Counted from the stretch's first letter, positions 18,569-30,416 are shown. The stretch is 64,000 nt of DNA from Phytobacter diazotrophicus (GCA_004346725.1 SMDE01000004.1:267855-331854), one strand, 5' to 3'. Notes: a model not told the origin generated them from the sequence alone. Made by a program: numbers and translations.

Positions 18569-18757
18569 ATGAAGGTAAACGATCGGGTTACGGTCAAGAC
18601 GGACGGTGGTCCGCGCCGTCCGGGTGTTGTGCTGGCTATTGAAGAATTCAATGAAGGTACGATGTACCTGGTGTCACTTGATGATTACCCGCTCGGTATC
18701 TGGTTCTTTAATGAAAAAGGTCATCCGGACGGGGTTTTTGTTGAATTGCTTGATTAG
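18569..18757 (+). CDS. dsrB: DsrB
   Basis: A 62-residue protein almost the same as E. coli DsrB ([20 protein letters not shown] at the start; [10 protein letters not shown] near the end). The ATG at 18569 is used because AGGAGG ends 7 bases upstream of it; an ATG six bases earlier is too close. Expression of dsrB in E. coli depends on RpoS and so indirectly on DsrA. Function unknown. Confidence 0.94.
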   Translation: MKVNDRVTVKTDGGPRRPGVVLAIEEFNEGTMYLVSLDDYPLGIWFFNEKGHPDGVFVELLD

Positions 18758-18796
18758 TTTTTTCGCCCTCCGTTCCGGAGGGTGATCCCTCAATTT

Positions 18797-19420
18797 TTAT
18801 CGCATATTCACAAAGATACCGCTGGTCACATTGTCGGTCAGACGCACGACATGATAGATTACTTGCTTATTATGCGTTTTGATTTTCCTTTTTATATTAC
18901 CTTTATGTGATGATACCGTTTTCGCTTTAATATTCATCTGATCGGATATTTGGATGGTATCCTGCCCCGACATCCACATTTTAAGCATGCTGGATTCCGT
19001 CCGGCTCAGTGATAGCGTGGGTAAATTAATGTGCCCAATACTTTTTTTCTCTTTACTAAGATAGTCAGCCAAAATATCGTCCAGGGACTCAGGCTTTATT
19101 GACTTGGAACTGATCAATAAATTCTTGCGAACTAACAAATATTCATCGAAGTGAATATTAGCTATTGCCATAAATACAATAAATAACGTCCGGGGGTGTT
19201 GAGTAATGATTTCTTTTATATGCTGACTGCTGACAGGATCGTGAATGAAGCAGTCCTCATTAATAAACACCACCGTGGGTTGTAACGCCACACATGCCGA
19301 TTCGAGTTCATCAACCGTTGTTACGTCGTTGATTTCTCGTTTCTTTACCCCCCGGCTTGCCAGATACCCCGTTAGTCCCAACCGGGTATAACTGCATAAA
19401 TCCATAATAATCGTTGACAT
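18797..19420 (-). CDS. rcsA: RcsA, capsule-synthesis transcription activator
   Basis: A 207-residue LuxR/FixJ-type regulator matching RcsA. The N-terminal domain is conserved ([24 protein letters not shown]) and the C-terminal helix-turn-helix reads [36 protein letters not shown]. RcsA pairs with phosphorylated RcsB to activate colanic acid capsule genes and its own gene, and to repress flhDC. It is normally limited by Lon proteolysis and H-NS silencing, which DsrA (encoded 600 bases away) relieves. It sits directly next to the flagellar genes that the same system represses. Confidence 0.96.
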   Translation of the reverse strand: MSTIIMDLCSYTRLGLTGYLASRGVKKREINDVTTVDELESACVALQPTVVFINEDCFIHDPVSSQHIKEIITQHPRTLFIVFMAIANIHFDEYLLVRKNLLISSKSIKPESLDDILADYLSKEKKSIGHINLPTLSLSRTESSMLKMWMSGQDTIQISDQMNIKAKTVSSHKGNIKRKIKTHNKQVIYHVVRLTDNVTSGIFVNMR

Positions 19421-19659
19421 GGCATACCCTCACTCAATGCGTAACGATAATTCACCCTCGCCAGAGGTCCCCGAACCACCAGGCAAAAAAGTAATAAACA
19501 ATGAGCAGGACGACCTCAGGCGAAACCACTATCCCGTAAAGTTACGTATAATTTGCCAGGAATCATCTCAAAGTAAAGTAAATGTTGTGTTCTGTGAGAA
19601 CCTTAAAAACAATTAACCCGCGCCAGGTATATCGTAGGGGGTGATTTCCTGAATTGATT

Positions 19660-19676
19660 TTAGGAATTTCCTTAGG
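19660..19676 (-). promoter_or_regulatory. Candidate RcsAB box upstream of rcsA
   Basis: TTAGGAATTTCCTTAGG is a near-palindrome resembling the RcsAB consensus (TaAGaat..TCctA). It lies about 240 bases upstream of rcsA, between rcsA and the end of fliR, so positive autoregulation is plausible. The remaining 19421-19701 stretch is a long untranslated leader or silencer region without a gene I can support. Confidence 0.45.
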
Positions 19677-19701
19677 AAGGCTATATAAAAAGTGTGGGTT
19701 G

Positions 19702-20487
19702 TTATTTCTTCGGTAGTTCACCGACTATATCGGCTAATAGATTGAAAACTTCACCAAATACTCGTTCGGTATAGGGCGCGATTAACGGCATCATGGCGAC
19801 CATCAGCAAAATACCCACCGTCAATGTTATCGGGAAACCAATAACAAAAAGGGAGAATTGTGGAGACATACGGTTCAATAAACCCATCGCCAGGTTGATG
19901 GTCAGCAGCAGGGTAATGATGGGTAATGCCAGCATAACGCCATTGACGAAAATCATACTCGCGGAGCGGGTAATGGCCATAAACGCGTCGCTGTTTACCG
20001 GGTCTGCGCCTATTGGCAGCGTATGAAAGGTGTCTACCAGCATTGAAATCAGCCATAGATGGCCATTGAGCACTAAAAACAGCAGCATCGCCAGCATGTC
20101 CATAAACCGGGCAAGGACAGGCATATTAAGGTGGCTTGTAGGATCGACAAAGGTCGCGAACGACAGGCCCATCTGTAAGCCAATCAGCTCACCGGCATAA
20201 CGAATCGTCGCAAAGGCAAACTGCATCGTAAAACCAAGCGCGATGCCTATCAGAAGCTGTTGTATCGCCAGCCATAAGCCATTAGAGGAAAACATCGACG
20301 CGTCGACTGGCGGTAGAGTCGGGGCGACGATAAAGGTAATCACCAGCCCCAGCCCCATTTTTACGCGCCGGGGGATTGAGCGCTCACTCAGGATAGGGGC
20401 CGTCATGATCAGCGCCATAATGCGCAACAAGGGCCAGAAATACATGCTGAGCCATTGAAGCCATTGATCGCTGGTGACATGAAACAT
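19702..20487 (-). CDS. fliR: Flagellar export-gate protein FliR
   Basis: A 261-residue inner-membrane protein, the E. coli length when started at ATG 20487 ([11 protein letters not shown] follows). About six hydrophobic segments; conserved [24 protein letters not shown] and [13 protein letters not shown]. FliR forms the core of the type III export gate with FliP and FliQ. It is the last gene of fliLMNOPQR and starts 7 bases after fliQ. Confidence 0.97.
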   Translation of the reverse strand: MFHVTSDQWLQWLSMYFWPLLRIMALIMTAPILSERSIPRRVKMGLGLVITFIVAPTLPPVDASMFSSNGLWLAIQQLLIGIALGFTMQFAFATIRYAGELIGLQMGLSFATFVDPTSHLNMPVLARFMDMLAMLLFLVLNGHLWLISMLVDTFHTLPIGADPVNSDAFMAITRSASMIFVNGVMLALPIITLLLTINLAMGLLNRMSPQFSLFVIGFPITLTVGILLMVAMMPLIAPYTERVFGEVFNLLADIVGELPKK

Positions 20488-20494
20488 GCGGGGC

Positions 20495-20764
20495 TTATCC
20501 AATCATATAAGGCAGGTTACTGTATAACGTGCGCATATAATCCAGCAGCAGATTGAGCATCCACGGCCCGGCAATGATGATAGTCACAAATACCGCAATG
20601 ATTTTGGGAATGAACGAGAGCGTCATTTCGTTAATCTGCGTGGCGGCCTGCAAAATGCTGATAATCAGACCCGTTACCAGGGCTACCAGGAGTAACGGAG
20701 CGGCAAGCGCGAGGGCAACTTTCATCGCCTCGGTGCCAATCATCATGACCGATTCAGGTGTCAT
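20495..20764 (-). CDS. fliQ: Flagellar export-gate protein FliQ
   Basis: An 89-residue protein with two membrane hairpin helices (about 14-40 and 50-75) and the conserved [20 protein letters not shown] segment. FliQ wraps the FliP5-FliR1 core of the export gate. Located between fliP and fliR with 9- and 7-base gaps. Confidence 0.97.
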   Translation of the reverse strand: MTPESVMMIGTEAMKVALALAAPLLLVALVTGLIISILQAATQINEMTLSFIPKIIAVFVTIIIAGPWMLNLLLDYMRTLYSNLPYMIG

Positions 20765-20773
20765 CTTTCACTC

Positions 20774-21511
20774 CTAACTGTAGAAACTCTGTGCCAGCGA
20801 ACCGACCAGTAACTGCCAGCCATCCACCAGCACGAACAGCATTAGCTTGAACGGCAGGGCAATAGTGGCAGGTGGCACCATCATCATCCCCAGCGCCATC
20901 AGGACGCTGGCGATCACCAGATCGATAATCAAAAACGGAATGAATATCGTAAAACCAATCTGGAAGGCGGTTTTGAGTTCGCTGGTCACATAAGCTGGCA
21001 GCAGGATGCGCATGGAGACGGCTTCCGGCCCCTGAATTGGCGGGCTATTGGCCAGGCGGGCGAAGAGGGCGAGGTCGGCTTCGCGCGTCTGGCGCAGCAT
21101 AAACTCACGCAGCGGTTGCGCACCGCGCTCCAGCGCCACATCGACGGAAATCTTGTTTTCGCTAAAAGGCTGATAGGCGTCGGCGTAAATCTTATCGATG
21201 ACCGGCGACATAATAAAAAAGGTTAAAAACAACGCCAGCCCCAGCATAACCTGGTTCGGCGGCGCGGAAGGCGTACCCAGGGCATTACGCAGCAGACCAA
21301 ACACGATGATGATACGGGTGAAGCTGGTCATCATCAGCAGTACGGCAGGCAGGAAGGTCAGCGACGTGATAAAGACCAGCGTCTGCACCGGCAGAGACCA
21401 GCTTTGTCCGCCGTTGGCCAGCGGTTGACTCACCAGGCCCGGGAGTTGAGCAAATGCGGCAGGGGCAGCCAGCCATAATCCGGCCAGCGCGAAAGGTAAC
21501 AAACGGCGCAT
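20774..21511 (-). CDS. fliP: Flagellar export-gate protein FliP
   Basis: 245 residues, the E. coli length, with a cleavable signal peptide ([14 protein letters not shown]) and four membrane segments. Conserved [20 protein letters not shown] and the C-terminal [15 protein letters not shown] are present. Five FliP subunits form most of the flagellar protein-export pore. Its first base overlaps the last base of the fliO stop codon. Confidence 0.97.
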   Translation of the reverse strand: MRRLLPFALAGLWLAAPAAFAQLPGLVSQPLANGGQSWSLPVQTLVFITSLTFLPAVLLMMTSFTRIIIVFGLLRNALGTPSAPPNQVMLGLALFLTFFIMSPVIDKIYADAYQPFSENKISVDVALERGAQPLREFMLRQTREADLALFARLANSPPIQGPEAVSMRILLPAYVTSELKTAFQIGFTIFIPFLIIDLVIASVLMALGMMMVPPATIALPFKLMLFVLVDGWQLLVGSLAQSFYS

Positions 21512-21885
21512 CAGGTTCTCCCGGAACGCTTAAGCAAATTCTTCATCACGGACTGAAAGTCCGGGGTCTTCTCTTTCATTTCTTCATTTTCGGCGGGCGC
21601 CGGAGGAAGCGTGTGCAGTAAATTAATCTGCGAAGGGGTAACGCCCAGCACCAGACGTGCATCTTCTACGTCCACAATGACCACGCGCTCGCGTGGCCCT
21701 ACAGAGGTGCTGGCGCTGACTTTTAGACTGCGGCTACCCGCAGATTTCCCGGCGAATCCCAGACGCTTCGCCAGCCAGGCGACAATAAAAATTATCGCCA
21801 GAATCAACACCAGTGCGCCACTGACTTGCAGCAGTGGCGAACCCGGTACATTTGACGGCTGGCTAACCGTGGCCTGGGTTTTCAT
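21511..21885 (-). CDS. fliO: Flagellar export-gate assembly protein FliO
   Basis: A 124-residue protein with one membrane segment (about 22-44, [20 protein letters not shown]) and a cytoplasmic part carrying the FliO core ([20 protein letters not shown]). FliO helps FliP assemble and is not part of the finished gate. It lies between fliN (9-base gap) and fliP (1-base overlap). Confidence 0.95.
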   Translation of the reverse strand: MKTQATVSQPSNVPGSPLLQVSGALVLILAIIFIVAWLAKRLGFAGKSAGSRSLKVSASTSVGPRERVVIVDVEDARLVLGVTPSQINLLHTLPPAPAENEEMKEKTPDFQSVMKNLLKRSGRT

Positions 21886-21894
21886 TCATTGGCC

Positions 21895-22308
21895 TCAGCG
21901 GCTCAGGCGACGCATGCGCTCAGATGGGGTAATGATATCGGTAATACGGACGCCGTATTTATCCGCAACGACCACAACTTCACCTTGCGCAATAAGGTAA
22001 CCGTTGATCAGGATATCCAGCGGTTCACCGGCCAGGCCATCAAGGGCAACCACAGAACCCTGCGTCAGACGCAGCAGCTCTTTAATGGTCATGCGCGTAC
22101 GGCCCAGCTCTACGGTCAGTTTGACCGGGATATCCATAATCAGATCGATGTCCTGCAGGCTACCACTGACATCACCGCCGCCCAGTTGTTGGAAGACAGC
22201 GTCGGCTGCACTTTTGCTGGTCGTGGTTTTTTGTTCGTTCAACGCGTCAGCCCACAGATCGTCCATTGCGCTACTGTTTTCATCGGACGGATTGTTCATA
22301 TCACTCAT
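21895..22308 (-). CDS. fliN: Flagellar motor switch protein FliN
   Basis: 137 residues, the usual length. The C-terminal SpoA/FliN domain (about 55-130) contains IPVKLTVELGRTRMTIKELL, GSVVALDGLAGEPLDILING and the closing GVRITDIITPSERMRRL. FliN forms the C-ring base with FliM and docks FliH-FliI during export. Overlaps fliM by 4 bases (ATGA). Confidence 0.97.
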   Translation of the reverse strand: MSDMNNPSDENSSAMDDLWADALNEQKTTTSKSAADAVFQQLGGGDVSGSLQDIDLIMDIPVKLTVELGRTRMTIKELLRLTQGSVVALDGLAGEPLDILINGYLIAQGEVVVVADKYGVRITDIITPSERMRRLSR

Positions 22309-23309
22309 TTGGGCTGTTCCTCATTCAGCGAATTCAAAATCGGGTTAATCAGATGCTCGACACGCAGGGCGTACTGACCATTTAGCGTGCCATACTGGCT
22401 GGTGAGTACAGGCACTCCGTCCACATGCGCAATGATGCGATCGGGTTTATCGATCGGCAGAACATCGCCGGGCTTAAGTTTAAGTATCTGCGACAGCCGC
22501 AGCGAAATATCAGCAAAGTTAGCAATCAGTTCCAGCTCGGAGTGCTGAACCTGGCGCACCAGGTTATCTCGCCAGTTCTGATCTTCCGAGCGGGAGTTCT
22601 CCAGCGGCGGGTTGACCAGCACTTCACGCAGCGGCTCTATCATGCTGAACGGCAAACAAATATTAAACTCACCGGTCAGGTTGCCAATTTCCACATGGAA
22701 TGGCGTATTCACCACGATATCGTTAGGTGAGGTCGTAATATTGGTGAACTTAACCTGCATCTCCGAACGGACATACTCAACGTCCAGCGGATGGATAGCT
22801 TTCCACGCATCGCTGTAGCCCTCAAGCGCCAGCTTCAACATGCGGTTAATGACACGCTGTTCAGTGTGCGTAAATTCGCGGCCTTCTACCTTCGTCGGGA
22901 AACGTCCATCACCACCAAATAAGTTATCTACGGCAATAAACACCAGGCTTGGGGAGAAGACAAATAATCCCGTGCCGCGCAGTGGCTTAAGGTGGATAAG
23001 GTTAAGGTTGGTCGGAACCGGTAAGTTACGCGCAAACTCGTGATAGGGCTGAATGCGGATCGCGCCGACGGTAATATCCGGGCTACGACGCAACAGGTTA
23101 AACAACCCCATACGGAACTGGCGCGCGAAACGTTCATTAATAATCTCCAGCGCCTGCAGACGTTCACGTACAACGCGGCGCTGGGTATTCGGGTCATAGG
23201 GACGAATATCGCTATCGCCACTTGCACCTGGCTTCGGAGCATCGCTCGTATCGCTGTCTCCGTTGAGCAGCGCGTCGATTTCGGCCTGAGAAAGAATGCT
23301 ATCGCCCAT
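22305..23309 (-). CDS. fliM: Flagellar motor switch protein FliM
   Basis: 334 residues, the E. coli length. The N-terminal CheY-binding peptide (ILSQAEIDALLNG) is intact, the middle CheC-like domain carries the GG motif area (DNLFGGDGR) and the C-terminal SpoA domain binds FliN. CheY-P binding to FliM switches motor rotation. The gene starts 4 bases after the fliL stop. Confidence 0.97.
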   Translation of the reverse strand: MGDSILSQAEIDALLNGDSDTSDAPKPGASGDSDIRPYDPNTQRRVVRERLQALEIINERFARQFRMGLFNLLRRSPDITVGAIRIQPYHEFARNLPVPTNLNLIHLKPLRGTGLFVFSPSLVFIAVDNLFGGDGRFPTKVEGREFTHTEQRVINRMLKLALEGYSDAWKAIHPLDVEYVRSEMQVKFTNITTSPNDIVVNTPFHVEIGNLTGEFNICLPFSMIEPLREVLVNPPLENSRSEDQNWRDNLVRQVQHSELELIANFADISLRLSQILKLKPGDVLPIDKPDRIIAHVDGVPVLTSQYGTLNGQYALRVEHLINPILNSLNEEQPK

Positions 23310-23313
23310 GTCT

Positions 23314-23793
23314 TTACCGCAGAATGAAAGCTGTATAAAGAACGTCAGTGACTTCTTGTTTCGGTTGCCCTGCCACTAACGGTGTTGCGATTGCTTCTTT
23401 AATCGCTGTAGCCAGTTGTTGCTTACCGTCGTCAGTGGCGAGCTTTGTGGCATCCTGACGTGAGAACAGCAACAGCAAACGGCTACGCACTTCTGGTAAA
23501 TATTCGCTCAGTCTGGCACGCGTGGCGTCATCTTTCAGACGCAGCGTGATGCCGATGTACAGCACACGGTCCGCATCGCCCAGGTTGACCGTAAAGGTAT
23601 CGAGTGCGAAAAATACAGGCGCCGGCGGCGGTGGCGGGGCTTCTGCCTCCGCTTTCGCTTCCGTAGACGGATGCTGTTGCATACGCCAGTAACTATAGCC
23701 AGCAGTCGCGCATGCAGCGAGGGTGATTAACACCAATAGCGGGATCCAGATTTTACGCTTACGTTTTTTTTTGTTGATAGCGGTGTCAGTCAT
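23314..23793 (-). CDS. fliL: Flagellar basal-body-associated protein FliL
   Basis: A 159-residue single-pass inner-membrane protein: a basic start, one membrane segment (about 16-36), a Pro-rich linker and the periplasmic FliL domain ([18 protein letters not shown]..). FliL surrounds the stators and supports torque, especially in swarming. It begins fliLMNOPQR; the 104-base gap to fliK should hold its promoter, but I found no clean sigma-28 match. Confidence 0.95.
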   Translation of the reverse strand: MTDTAINKKKRKRKIWIPLLVLITLAACATAGYSYWRMQQHPSTEAKAEAEAPPPPPAPVFFALDTFTVNLGDADRVLYIGITLRLKDDATRARLSEYLPEVRSRLLLLFSRQDATKLATDDGKQQLATAIKEAIATPLVAGQPKQEVTDVLYTAFILR

Positions 23794-23897
23794 CTGATAC
23801 GTGCTTCCTGTTAGGTACTGCTCATAGTCTGATTATCCCGTGTCCTGTCCGCGTCAAAGCGCGGAAAAGACGGAGATAATCATGCTACCTCTGGCGT

Positions 23898-25187
23898 TTA
23901 GGCAAAGATATCGACCGCACTATTACCACGCGCCGCCGATTGCAGGCTTGCAGGCACGATCAGCGGCTCATCCTCTTCAGCCGCCAGATTGCTGCCGCCA
24001 CCGGTACGTGAAGACTGCTGCTGCTGAGAAAAAGACTGTTGCTGCCCGGCAAAACTTTCGCTACTGATGCTGCTTTGCCCCAACTGGATGCCGTTTTCAG
24101 CCAGCGATGTCCTGAGCGTAGGCAGCGCCGCTTCCAGCGCCTGACGGACGTGGCTGTGCGGTGACACCATCTGAATTTGCGCCAGATTGTCATCGAGTTT
24201 CAGGGAGATCTGTACCTGGCCAAGATCTTCCGGGTGCAGATGCAACTCAGCGCTTTGCTGACCCTGGCGGGTAAACATAGTGACATGCTGGCTGAGCGTC
24301 TGTTGCCATTCGCTGCTGCCTAGCGGTGCGCTCAGAACCGCAGATGAGATCGGCGCGCTGGCTTGTGCTGATGACGCATTACTGATAACCGGTGCGATAC
24401 TGGCCGTTGTGTTGATGGTCATGGTGGCGTTATCCGCATCTTGCTTCGCGGCGGGCGCCAGTGCGCTGCCAAAAATGCCTGCCTGCTGCTGCGCGGTATC
24501 ATCACCGGCAGAAGGGGGGGTCACATGCAGCGCGGTATTGGCGTTATCGCCTTTTTGTGCACTGGCTGCGAGGCTCGCCAGATCAACACCGCTACGTTTT
24601 GTCGCACCCAGTGCGCTGTTGGCTGCGGTAGAAACATCGGCGGTGGATTTCGTCGGAGCCAGTTGTGCGGTTTGCTGATGCGGCAGCATAGCCATCAAAG
24701 CGCTAAGCCCCGCCAGCTCTTCTTCGTTTAAATCACTGCTGTCATCGTCAGTGGCTGATTTAATGGTGGTGTCAGTGGCGGTGTTCGTTTTTCCGAGCGC
24801 AGCAAGAACACTGCTTTTGGTTTCCGGCGTCAGGCCAGATAACAGCGTTTGTACCTGGGTTTTACTGTCGGTGGTCAGTGTATCGGTATCGGTTTTCGCC
24901 GTCTGACGCGCCAGTAAATCTGCCAGTTTCTGGGCAGGGCTCTGCGCATCGTCAGAAGACAATGCGCGCAGGTTTTTCAGCGACTTACCGCTGGCGGCTT
25001 GCAGGTCAGCAAGGGTTAAGGTTGTCTTACCCTCTGCGTCGGTACCGGTTAGCGTTTTTCCGCCAAGGGCGCCTGCCAGCAGGGCCAGAAAATCTTGCGC
25101 CGTATCGCCGCTGGTTTTACCGACACCCGTTTGCACACCGGAGGTTGCATCCACATCTGTCGTAAGCAATTTCTGCAAGTTGATCAT
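23898..25187 (-). CDS. fliK: Flagellar hook-length control protein FliK
   Basis: A 429-residue protein. The N-terminal two thirds are low-complexity, rich in Ala, Thr, Ser, Asp and Gln, the expected molecular ruler. The C-terminal Flg_hook domain (about 300-385) is conserved: [20 protein letters not shown] and the [11 protein letters not shown] segment. FliK measures the hook and flips FlhB specificity to filament substrates. Its start overlaps the end of fliJ by 4 bases. Confidence 0.95.
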   Translation of the reverse strand: MINLQKLLTTDVDATSGVQTGVGKTSGDTAQDFLALLAGALGGKTLTGTDAEGKTTLTLADLQAASGKSLKNLRALSSDDAQSPAQKLADLLARQTAKTDTDTLTTDSKTQVQTLLSGLTPETKSSVLAALGKTNTATDTTIKSATDDDSSDLNEEELAGLSALMAMLPHQQTAQLAPTKSTADVSTAANSALGATKRSGVDLASLAASAQKGDNANTALHVTPPSAGDDTAQQQAGIFGSALAPAAKQDADNATMTINTTASIAPVISNASSAQASAPISSAVLSAPLGSSEWQQTLSQHVTMFTRQGQQSAELHLHPEDLGQVQISLKLDDNLAQIQMVSPHSHVRQALEAALPTLRTSLAENGIQLGQSSISSESFAGQQQSFSQQQQSSRTGGGSNLAAEEDEPLIVPASLQSAARGNSAVDIFA

Positions 25188-25627
25188 TCATGTTTCCTCT
25201 GGGATGCGCGTTGTGCAAATTCATCCATTTTCTTTTGATCGAGGCGGTTTTCCGCCTGTAGTGCGGCCGCGTTTTGTCTTTCCTGCAAAGTTTGCCATGC
25301 CTGCAGTCGTTGCTTTTTCTCTCGCCAGCAATTCAGTGCGGTATCAACCTTTTCATTCCACTGCATCAGTTGTTGTCGATGCTGCTCGATGGCCTTCTCC
25401 AGCGTTTGAATAAACTGCTGATAGTTTTGCCAGCGCTGGGCTCCGATGCCCTGGCTCATATCGTTATTCAGGTTGTTGCGGTATTCATGCTGATAATCCA
25501 TCAGCATCTTTAGTTGCTCTTCCGCTTGCTGGCAACCGCGGCGCATTTCACCCAATCTCAGGGCTGCGTCGTCAACTTCTTTCTCTGCCAAATCCTTTAG
25601 CGTCGTTAATGCGCTATTTTGCGTCAT
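25184..25627 (-). CDS. fliJ: Flagellar export chaperone FliJ
   Basis: 147 residues, almost entirely charged helix as expected for the two-helix coiled coil of FliJ ([20 protein letters not shown] near the start, QMWNEKVD-like middle, [14 protein letters not shown] at the end). FliJ acts like the gamma stalk of the FliI ATPase ring and escorts chaperones to FlhA. Located between fliI and fliK. Confidence 0.95.
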   Translation of the reverse strand: MTQNSALTTLKDLAEKEVDDAALRLGEMRRGCQQAEEQLKMLMDYQHEYRNNLNNDMSQGIGAQRWQNYQQFIQTLEKAIEQHRQQLMQWNEKVDTALNCWREKKQRLQAWQTLQERQNAAALQAENRLDQKKMDEFAQRASQRKHE

Positions 25628-25648
25628 AGTCGTCGCTCTCCCACTGCG

Positions 25649-27019
25649 TTATGCGTTCGGGAAAATGAGTTCAAGGGCTTGTATTGAATCTTCCCACCCG
25701 GCACGTTCGAAAATGCCTTGTTGTAAAAAAGCCTCAAGCTGCGGCCACAATGCGATAGCTTTATCCAGCATCGGGTCGCTGCCTCGCGCATAGGCGCCAA
25801 CGCTCACCAAATCGCGGTTACGCTGGAAGCTCGACAACAACTGTTTGAAATTTCTTACTCTGGCGTAATGCTTTTCCGTAATCAGGGCCGTCATCGCACG
25901 ACTGATAGATGCTTCGATGTCGATGGCAGGGTAGTGCCCCGCCTCTGCCAGTCGGCGAGACAGTACGATGTGTCCATCCAGGATGGCGCGCGCGGAGTCG
26001 GCAATAGGATCCTGCTGGTCATCCCCTTCGGTCAGGACGGTATAAAATGCGGTAATAGAACCACCGCCGCTAATACCGTTGCCTGCGCGCTCCACCAGTG
26101 CCGGTAATTTGGCAAAGACGGAAGGCGGATAACCTTTGGTGGCTGGCGGCTCGCCGATAGCCAGCGCGATTTCACGCTGGGCCATCGCATAACGCGTCAG
26201 GGAATCCATAATCAGCAACACGTGCTGACCGCGATCGCGAAAATCTTCCGCAATGCGGGTGGCGTAGGCAGCGCCCTGCATACGTAATAACGGCGAGACA
26301 TCCGCAGGCGCGGCGATCACAACCGAACGTGCGCGGCCATCGGCGCCGAGGATATTTTCGATAAAATCTTTAACTTCACGACCACGCTCACCGATAAGAC
26401 CGACCACGATAACGTCAGCCTGGGTATAGCGGGCCATCATGCCTAACAAGACGCTTTTACCCACGCCGGAACCGGCAAACAGCCCCATACGCTGGCCGCG
26501 GCCAACCGTTAGCAGGGCGTTGATGGCACGCACGCCGGTATCGAGCACATGCTCAATAGCAGTACGTTGCAGCGGGTTAAACGGTTGGGTAATCAACGCG
26601 CCCGTTTCACCAGTATCCGGTGCGGGCATGCCATCAAGTGGTTTGCCGCCGCCGTCCAGCACACGGCCGAGGAGGGCAGGGCCCAGTGGCAACTGTTTGC
26701 TGCTTTGCAAACCATCGCCAAGAATACTTTTCGCATACACGCGTGCGCCAGGCAGGATGCCTTCCACTTCTTCGAGCGGCATCAGGAACAGGCGCTGTCC
26801 GTTAAAACCGACAACTTCGCTTTCAACTTCACGGGTTTCGCCGTTTTCCTGACGTTCAATAACGCAGGTCGCACCCAGCGGCAGTTGCAGACCTGTCGCT
26901 TCCAGCACCAGACCGGTAGCGCGAGTCAAACGACCATAACGACGCACGGAAGGCAGTTGTGCCATTCGGGCTTCGAAATTGTCGAGCGAAGTCAGCCATC
27001 GGGTCAGACGTGCAGTCAT
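25649..27019 (-). CDS. fliI: Flagellum-specific ATPase FliI
   Basis: 456 residues when started at ATG 27019, whose last base overlaps the fliH stop (TGATG). Walker [14 protein letters not shown], the [12 protein letters not shown] segment, Walker [19 protein letters not shown] and the [16 protein letters not shown] segment are all present. FliI forms the hexameric ATPase that helps the export apparatus unfold and deliver substrates. Close match to the E. coli protein. Confidence 0.97.
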   Translation of the reverse strand: MTARLTRWLTSLDNFEARMAQLPSVRRYGRLTRATGLVLEATGLQLPLGATCVIERQENGETREVESEVVGFNGQRLFLMPLEEVEGILPGARVYAKSILGDGLQSSKQLPLGPALLGRVLDGGGKPLDGMPAPDTGETGALITQPFNPLQRTAIEHVLDTGVRAINALLTVGRGQRMGLFAGSGVGKSVLLGMMARYTQADVIVVGLIGERGREVKDFIENILGADGRARSVVIAAPADVSPLLRMQGAAYATRIAEDFRDRGQHVLLIMDSLTRYAMAQREIALAIGEPPATKGYPPSVFAKLPALVERAGNGISGGGSITAFYTVLTEGDDQQDPIADSARAILDGHIVLSRRLAEAGHYPAIDIEASISRAMTALITEKHYARVRNFKQLLSSFQRNRDLVSVGAYARGSDPMLDKAIALWPQLEAFLQQGIFERAGWEDSIQALELIFPNA

Positions 27020-27723
27020 CAGACGACTCCCGGTGCCGCAAGACGGCACAGTTCCTGCCAGCGCGTTGCCACGCTGGCGTCGAGATCGCCCTCATCCGCA
27101 GAGACTTTACAGCCACCGGGGTGCAGGGTCGGGTCACCGCGCAGCCGCCAGCCGTGCAGGCTGAGCGTTGCGCCAAGCATCTCTTCTACGCGCTGCAAAT
27201 CATCCGGATGCACGCGCAGTTGCGGTTTACCGCTGAACAGGGGTTCCTGTTGCAGCAGCATCTGAATCTGTTTGATCAATGCGCCATTGTCCACGCAGGC
27301 GGCCTGGCCAATCACCTGACGCGCGGCTTCAAGCGCCATCTGCATCAGACGGGAGGCAATAACGCTGTCCAGCGCATCCAGGGTGTACTGAAATTCGCTA
27401 ACCAGTTGTTGCATACGGGCATGGATAGGTGCCTGCTGCTGGCGTGCCTGGTTCATACCATTTTCGTAGCCCTGAGAGAGGCCTTCCTGGTAGCCTTGCT
27501 CGTGGCCTTTTTGTCTGCCTTCCGCCAGACCTGCATTATAGCCTGCTTCATGCGCCTGCATTTGTATCTGCGCCAACTGCTGTTGACGCTTTTGCTCAGC
27601 AGATTGCTCGTCTTCAACTTCTACGCGCGGCTCATCGCTTGTGGACAGTGCCGCGATAAACTCAGGTACCGGTAGAGCGAGATCTTCTGGGGTCCAGATC
27701 TTCCACGGCAATTCATTAGACAT
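27019..27723 (-). CDS. fliH: Flagellar export protein FliH
   Basis: 234 residues from ATG 27723 ([14 protein letters not shown] follows, the conserved N-terminus that docks on the C-ring). A Gln/Glu/Gly-rich repeat region with GxxxG periodicity (about 60-95: [20 protein letters not shown]) is typical. The C-terminal domain [16 protein letters not shown] binds FliI. Overlaps fliG by 8 bases. Confidence 0.96.
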   Translation of the reverse strand: MSNELPWKIWTPEDLALPVPEFIAALSTSDEPRVEVEDEQSAEQKRQQQLAQIQMQAHEAGYNAGLAEGRQKGHEQGYQEGLSQGYENGMNQARQQQAPIHARMQQLVSEFQYTLDALDSVIASRLMQMALEAARQVIGQAACVDNGALIKQIQMLLQQEPLFSGKPQLRVHPDDLQRVEEMLGATLSLHGWRLRGDPTLHPGGCKVSADEGDLDASVATRWQELCRLAAPGVV

Positions 27724-28723
27724 AGGTATCCTCGCCGCTGCCAATTACCATCTCGCCGGTTTCGGCCAGACGACGAACAATAAGCAGGATGGCTTTCTGC
27801 TCGTTTTCCACCTGAGACAGACGGACCGGGCCACGGTTGGCAAGGTCGTCGCGCAGGATATCCGCCGCACGCTGAGACATGTTGCGCAGGAACTTGTCGC
27901 GCAACGGCGCTTCGGAGCCTTTGAGCGCGATAAGCAGGGATTCGGAATCCACTTCCTGCAGCAGGCGCTGGATACTGCGGTCGTCCACATCCACGAGGTT
28001 TTCGAACAGGAACATCTCGTCGATAATTTTTTGTGCCAGCTCGCCGTCGAATTCGCGAACCGCAGTAATAACCGCTTCTTCCTGCTGCGTTTTCATCAGG
28101 TTGATGATTTCCGCCGCCGTTCTCACGCCGCCCATTTTGCTGCGTTTGAGGTTCTGGCCGTCGAGCAGGTTGTTGAGTACCTCGGTCAGTTCCGCCAGTG
28201 CGGCTGGCTGTACGCCGCCGAACGTGGCGATACGCAGCATCACGTCATGGCGCAGACGCTCATCAAACAGGGCAAGAATATCGGCAGCCTGACCACGTTT
28301 GAGGTGGACGAGGATGGTGGCGATAATCTGCGGGTGCTCGTCGCGAATAAGGTCGGCGGCACTCTGCGGTTCCATAAAGTTGAGCGTTTCGATACCGCTG
28401 GTGGTATCGCGGGTTTCGAGAATATCCTCCAGCAGGCTGGCAGCACGCTCTTCGCCAAGCGCTTTCACCAGTACCGTACGCAGGTAGTCGTTGGCGTTGA
28501 TGTTCAGCGCCGCAAATTGCTCTGCTTCGGCTTCAAATTCCTGCAGCACTTCCACCAATTGCTTATTTGAAAACTGACGCATGCTGGCCATCGCGGTACT
28601 AAGGTGCTGCACTTCCCGCTGGGACAGATGCTTGAACACTTCCGCTGCGCGGTCTTCTCCAATGGTCATTAACAGAATGACGCTTTTATCGGTACCGTTA
28701 AGGCCGGTTGCATTATTGCTCAT
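27716..28723 (-). CDS. fliG: Flagellar motor switch protein FliG
   Basis: 335 residues. Starts with [20 protein letters not shown] and carries the middle [13 protein letters not shown] segment and the C-terminal torque helix with the charged residues ([20 protein letters not shown]). FliG couples the stator to rotor rotation and sits on FliF. Overlaps fliF by 11 bases. Confidence 0.97.
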   Translation of the reverse strand: MSNNATGLNGTDKSVILLMTIGEDRAAEVFKHLSQREVQHLSTAMASMRQFSNKQLVEVLQEFEAEAEQFAALNINANDYLRTVLVKALGEERAASLLEDILETRDTTSGIETLNFMEPQSAADLIRDEHPQIIATILVHLKRGQAADILALFDERLRHDVMLRIATFGGVQPAALAELTEVLNNLLDGQNLKRSKMGGVRTAAEIINLMKTQQEEAVITAVREFDGELAQKIIDEMFLFENLVDVDDRSIQRLLQEVDSESLLIALKGSEAPLRDKFLRNMSQRAADILRDDLANRGPVRLSQVENEQKAILLIVRRLAETGEMVIGSGEDTYV

Positions 28724-30416
28724 TTTCAGTACTCATCCACTGGCGAATGACCAGCGCCACAACGCGCGGATCGTTGTCTGACATTTCACGAATGCGTTGG
28801 CTCATCACCTCGGCACTCAGACGCTGGTTATTACGACGCTGCTGGAGTTGCTCGTCTTTGCTCAGACGAACTTCCACGGATTCTTCAATTTCAGCACGGG
28901 CACGCTGCGCTTCCTGTACCGCTTTCGCCTCTTCCTGACGGCGAACCAGTTGCGGGCGAACCGCTTTACGCCACAGCAGCCAGGCGACAATAAGCACCAG
29001 TAGCCAGCGACCTGCATTCAACATCTGATCGATGAAGCTCTGCTGTTGCCAGAACGGAAGCTGACCACCTACATCGTCGGTTGCGTTGAACGGTGAGTTC
29101 ACCACGTTCAGGGTATCGCCACGTTTTTCGGTGTAGCCCATGGCTTCGCGGGTCAGGTCTTCAATTTGTTTAAGCTGGTCTGCGCTCAGCGCTTCGGTCT
29201 TGCCATCCGCCAGGGTGCGATAGTTCACCACGACGGCAACAGAGAGACGCTCAATATCGCCGACATTCATCTTGGTATGACGAATGGTGCGATCGACTTC
29301 GTAGTTTGCCGTTTCGTTACGGGTGGTGTTGCGCGGCACCGCGTTGCTGGTGGCAGAAGAGGCCGCCTGCTGACCATTCTGATTTTGCTGTCCGTTCTGC
29401 TGGCCATTTTGTTGGTTTGCAGGCGGTGTGGTGATCGGTGCAGCATTAGCCGGGGCAGGCTGGTTAGACAGCGCACCTGGTACGCCGCCCGGATAACTTC
29501 CACCAATCTGCTCGCTTTCGTTGGTCTGGCGAGAGCGCAGTACCGCCTGAGAGGCGTCGCCGTTTGGCTGGTATTGCTCTTCAGTTTGTTCTTTATTTGC
29601 AAAATCAATCTGTGCGGTAACCTGGGCATGGACGTTACCGTTACCCACGATTGGCGCGAGGATGGACTCAATACGACGCTGTACCCGGCTCTCAACATCT
29701 GCTGAGTATTTCAACTGCGCATCGTTCAGGTCACGACCGGCGGTATTAGACTGGGTTAACAGTCGACCGCTCTGATCAACCACGGTCACGTTACCCGGCG
29801 GCAGGCCGGCGACGGCGCTGGAAACCAGATGAACAATCGCCGTGATTTGACCATCGTCCATGGCGCGACCCGGCGCCAGGTTGACTGTGATCGAGGCGGA
29901 CGGTGATTTTTGTTCACGCACGAACAAAGACGGTTTCGGCATCGCGAGATGGACGCGTGCGGTTTTCACCGGACCGAGTGTTTCAATGGTACGAGCCAGT
30001 TCGCCTTCCAGCGCACGCTGGTAGTTAACCTGCTCGCTGAACTGGCTGATGCCGAATTTTTCCTGGTCCAGTAATTCGAAACCGACAGCGCCGCCTTTCG
30101 GTAGACCCTGTTGCGCGAGGCGCAGACGTAGTTCATGGACTTTATCTGCCGGAACTTCAATAGCCCCACCGTTCTCAGAGAAACGGTAGGGGATGTTCAT
30201 TTGGGTTAACTGGGTAACGATAGCCCCGCCGTCCTGATCGGAGAGGTTGCTGTAAAGCGTGCGGTAGTCCGGGCTTTTTGCCCACAGTACCATGGCGACG
30301 ACGATAGCAACGGCTGCAGCCGCCGCCACCATTAATGGGATCTTGGGGTTCGCGCGTAAGCGGTTGAGCCACTCCAGAGATTTATTCTGTGGTGCAGAAG
30401 TTGCAGTCGCACTCAT
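28713..30416 (-). CDS. fliF: Flagellar MS-ring protein FliF
   Basis: 567 residues with two membrane segments (about 27-47 and 460-480) around a large periplasmic part with ring-building motifs ([17 protein letters not shown], the [14 protein letters not shown] segment, [13 protein letters not shown]). The middle contains a Gln/Asn-rich low-complexity stretch (about 330-360). The C-terminal tail binds FliG. First gene of fliFGHIJK; divergent from fliE with an FlhDC-type site between. Confidence 0.97.
   Translation of the reverse strand: MSATATSAPQNKSLEWLNRLRANPKIPLMVAAAAAVAIVVAMVLWAKSPDYRTLYSNLSDQDGGAIVTQLTQMNIPYRFSENGGAIEVPADKVHELRLRLAQQGLPKGGAVGFELLDQEKFGISQFSEQVNYQRALEGELARTIETLGPVKTARVHLAMPKPSLFVREQKSPSASITVNLAPGRAMDDGQITAIVHLVSSAVAGLPPGNVTVVDQSGRLLTQSNTAGRDLNDAQLKYSADVESRVQRRIESILAPIVGNGNVHAQVTAQIDFANKEQTEEQYQPNGDASQAVLRSRQTNESEQIGGSYPGGVPGALSNQPAPANAAPITTPPANQQNGQQNGQQNQNGQQAASSATSNAVPRNTTRNETANYEVDRTIRHTKMNVGDIERLSVAVVVNYRTLADGKTEALSADQLKQIEDLTREAMGYTEKRGDTLNVVNSPFNATDDVGGQLPFWQQQSFIDQMLNAGRWLLVLIVAWLLWRKAVRPQLVRRQEEAKAVQEAQRARAEIEESVEVRLSKDEQLQQRRNNQRLSAEVMSQRIREMSDNDPRVVALVIRQWMSTENEQ

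Noticed and set aside
18766..18782. Hairpin CCCTCCG/CGGAGGG between dsrB and rcsA as a terminator
   Set aside because: The T-run lies before the stem for dsrB and becomes an A-run on the rcsA strand, so it is not a standard terminator for either gene.
23794..23897. Sigma-28 promoter for fliL in the fliK-fliL gap
   Set aside because: TAAA occurs at the fliK stop but the sequence 15 bases later (GATTATCT) does not match GCCGATAA.
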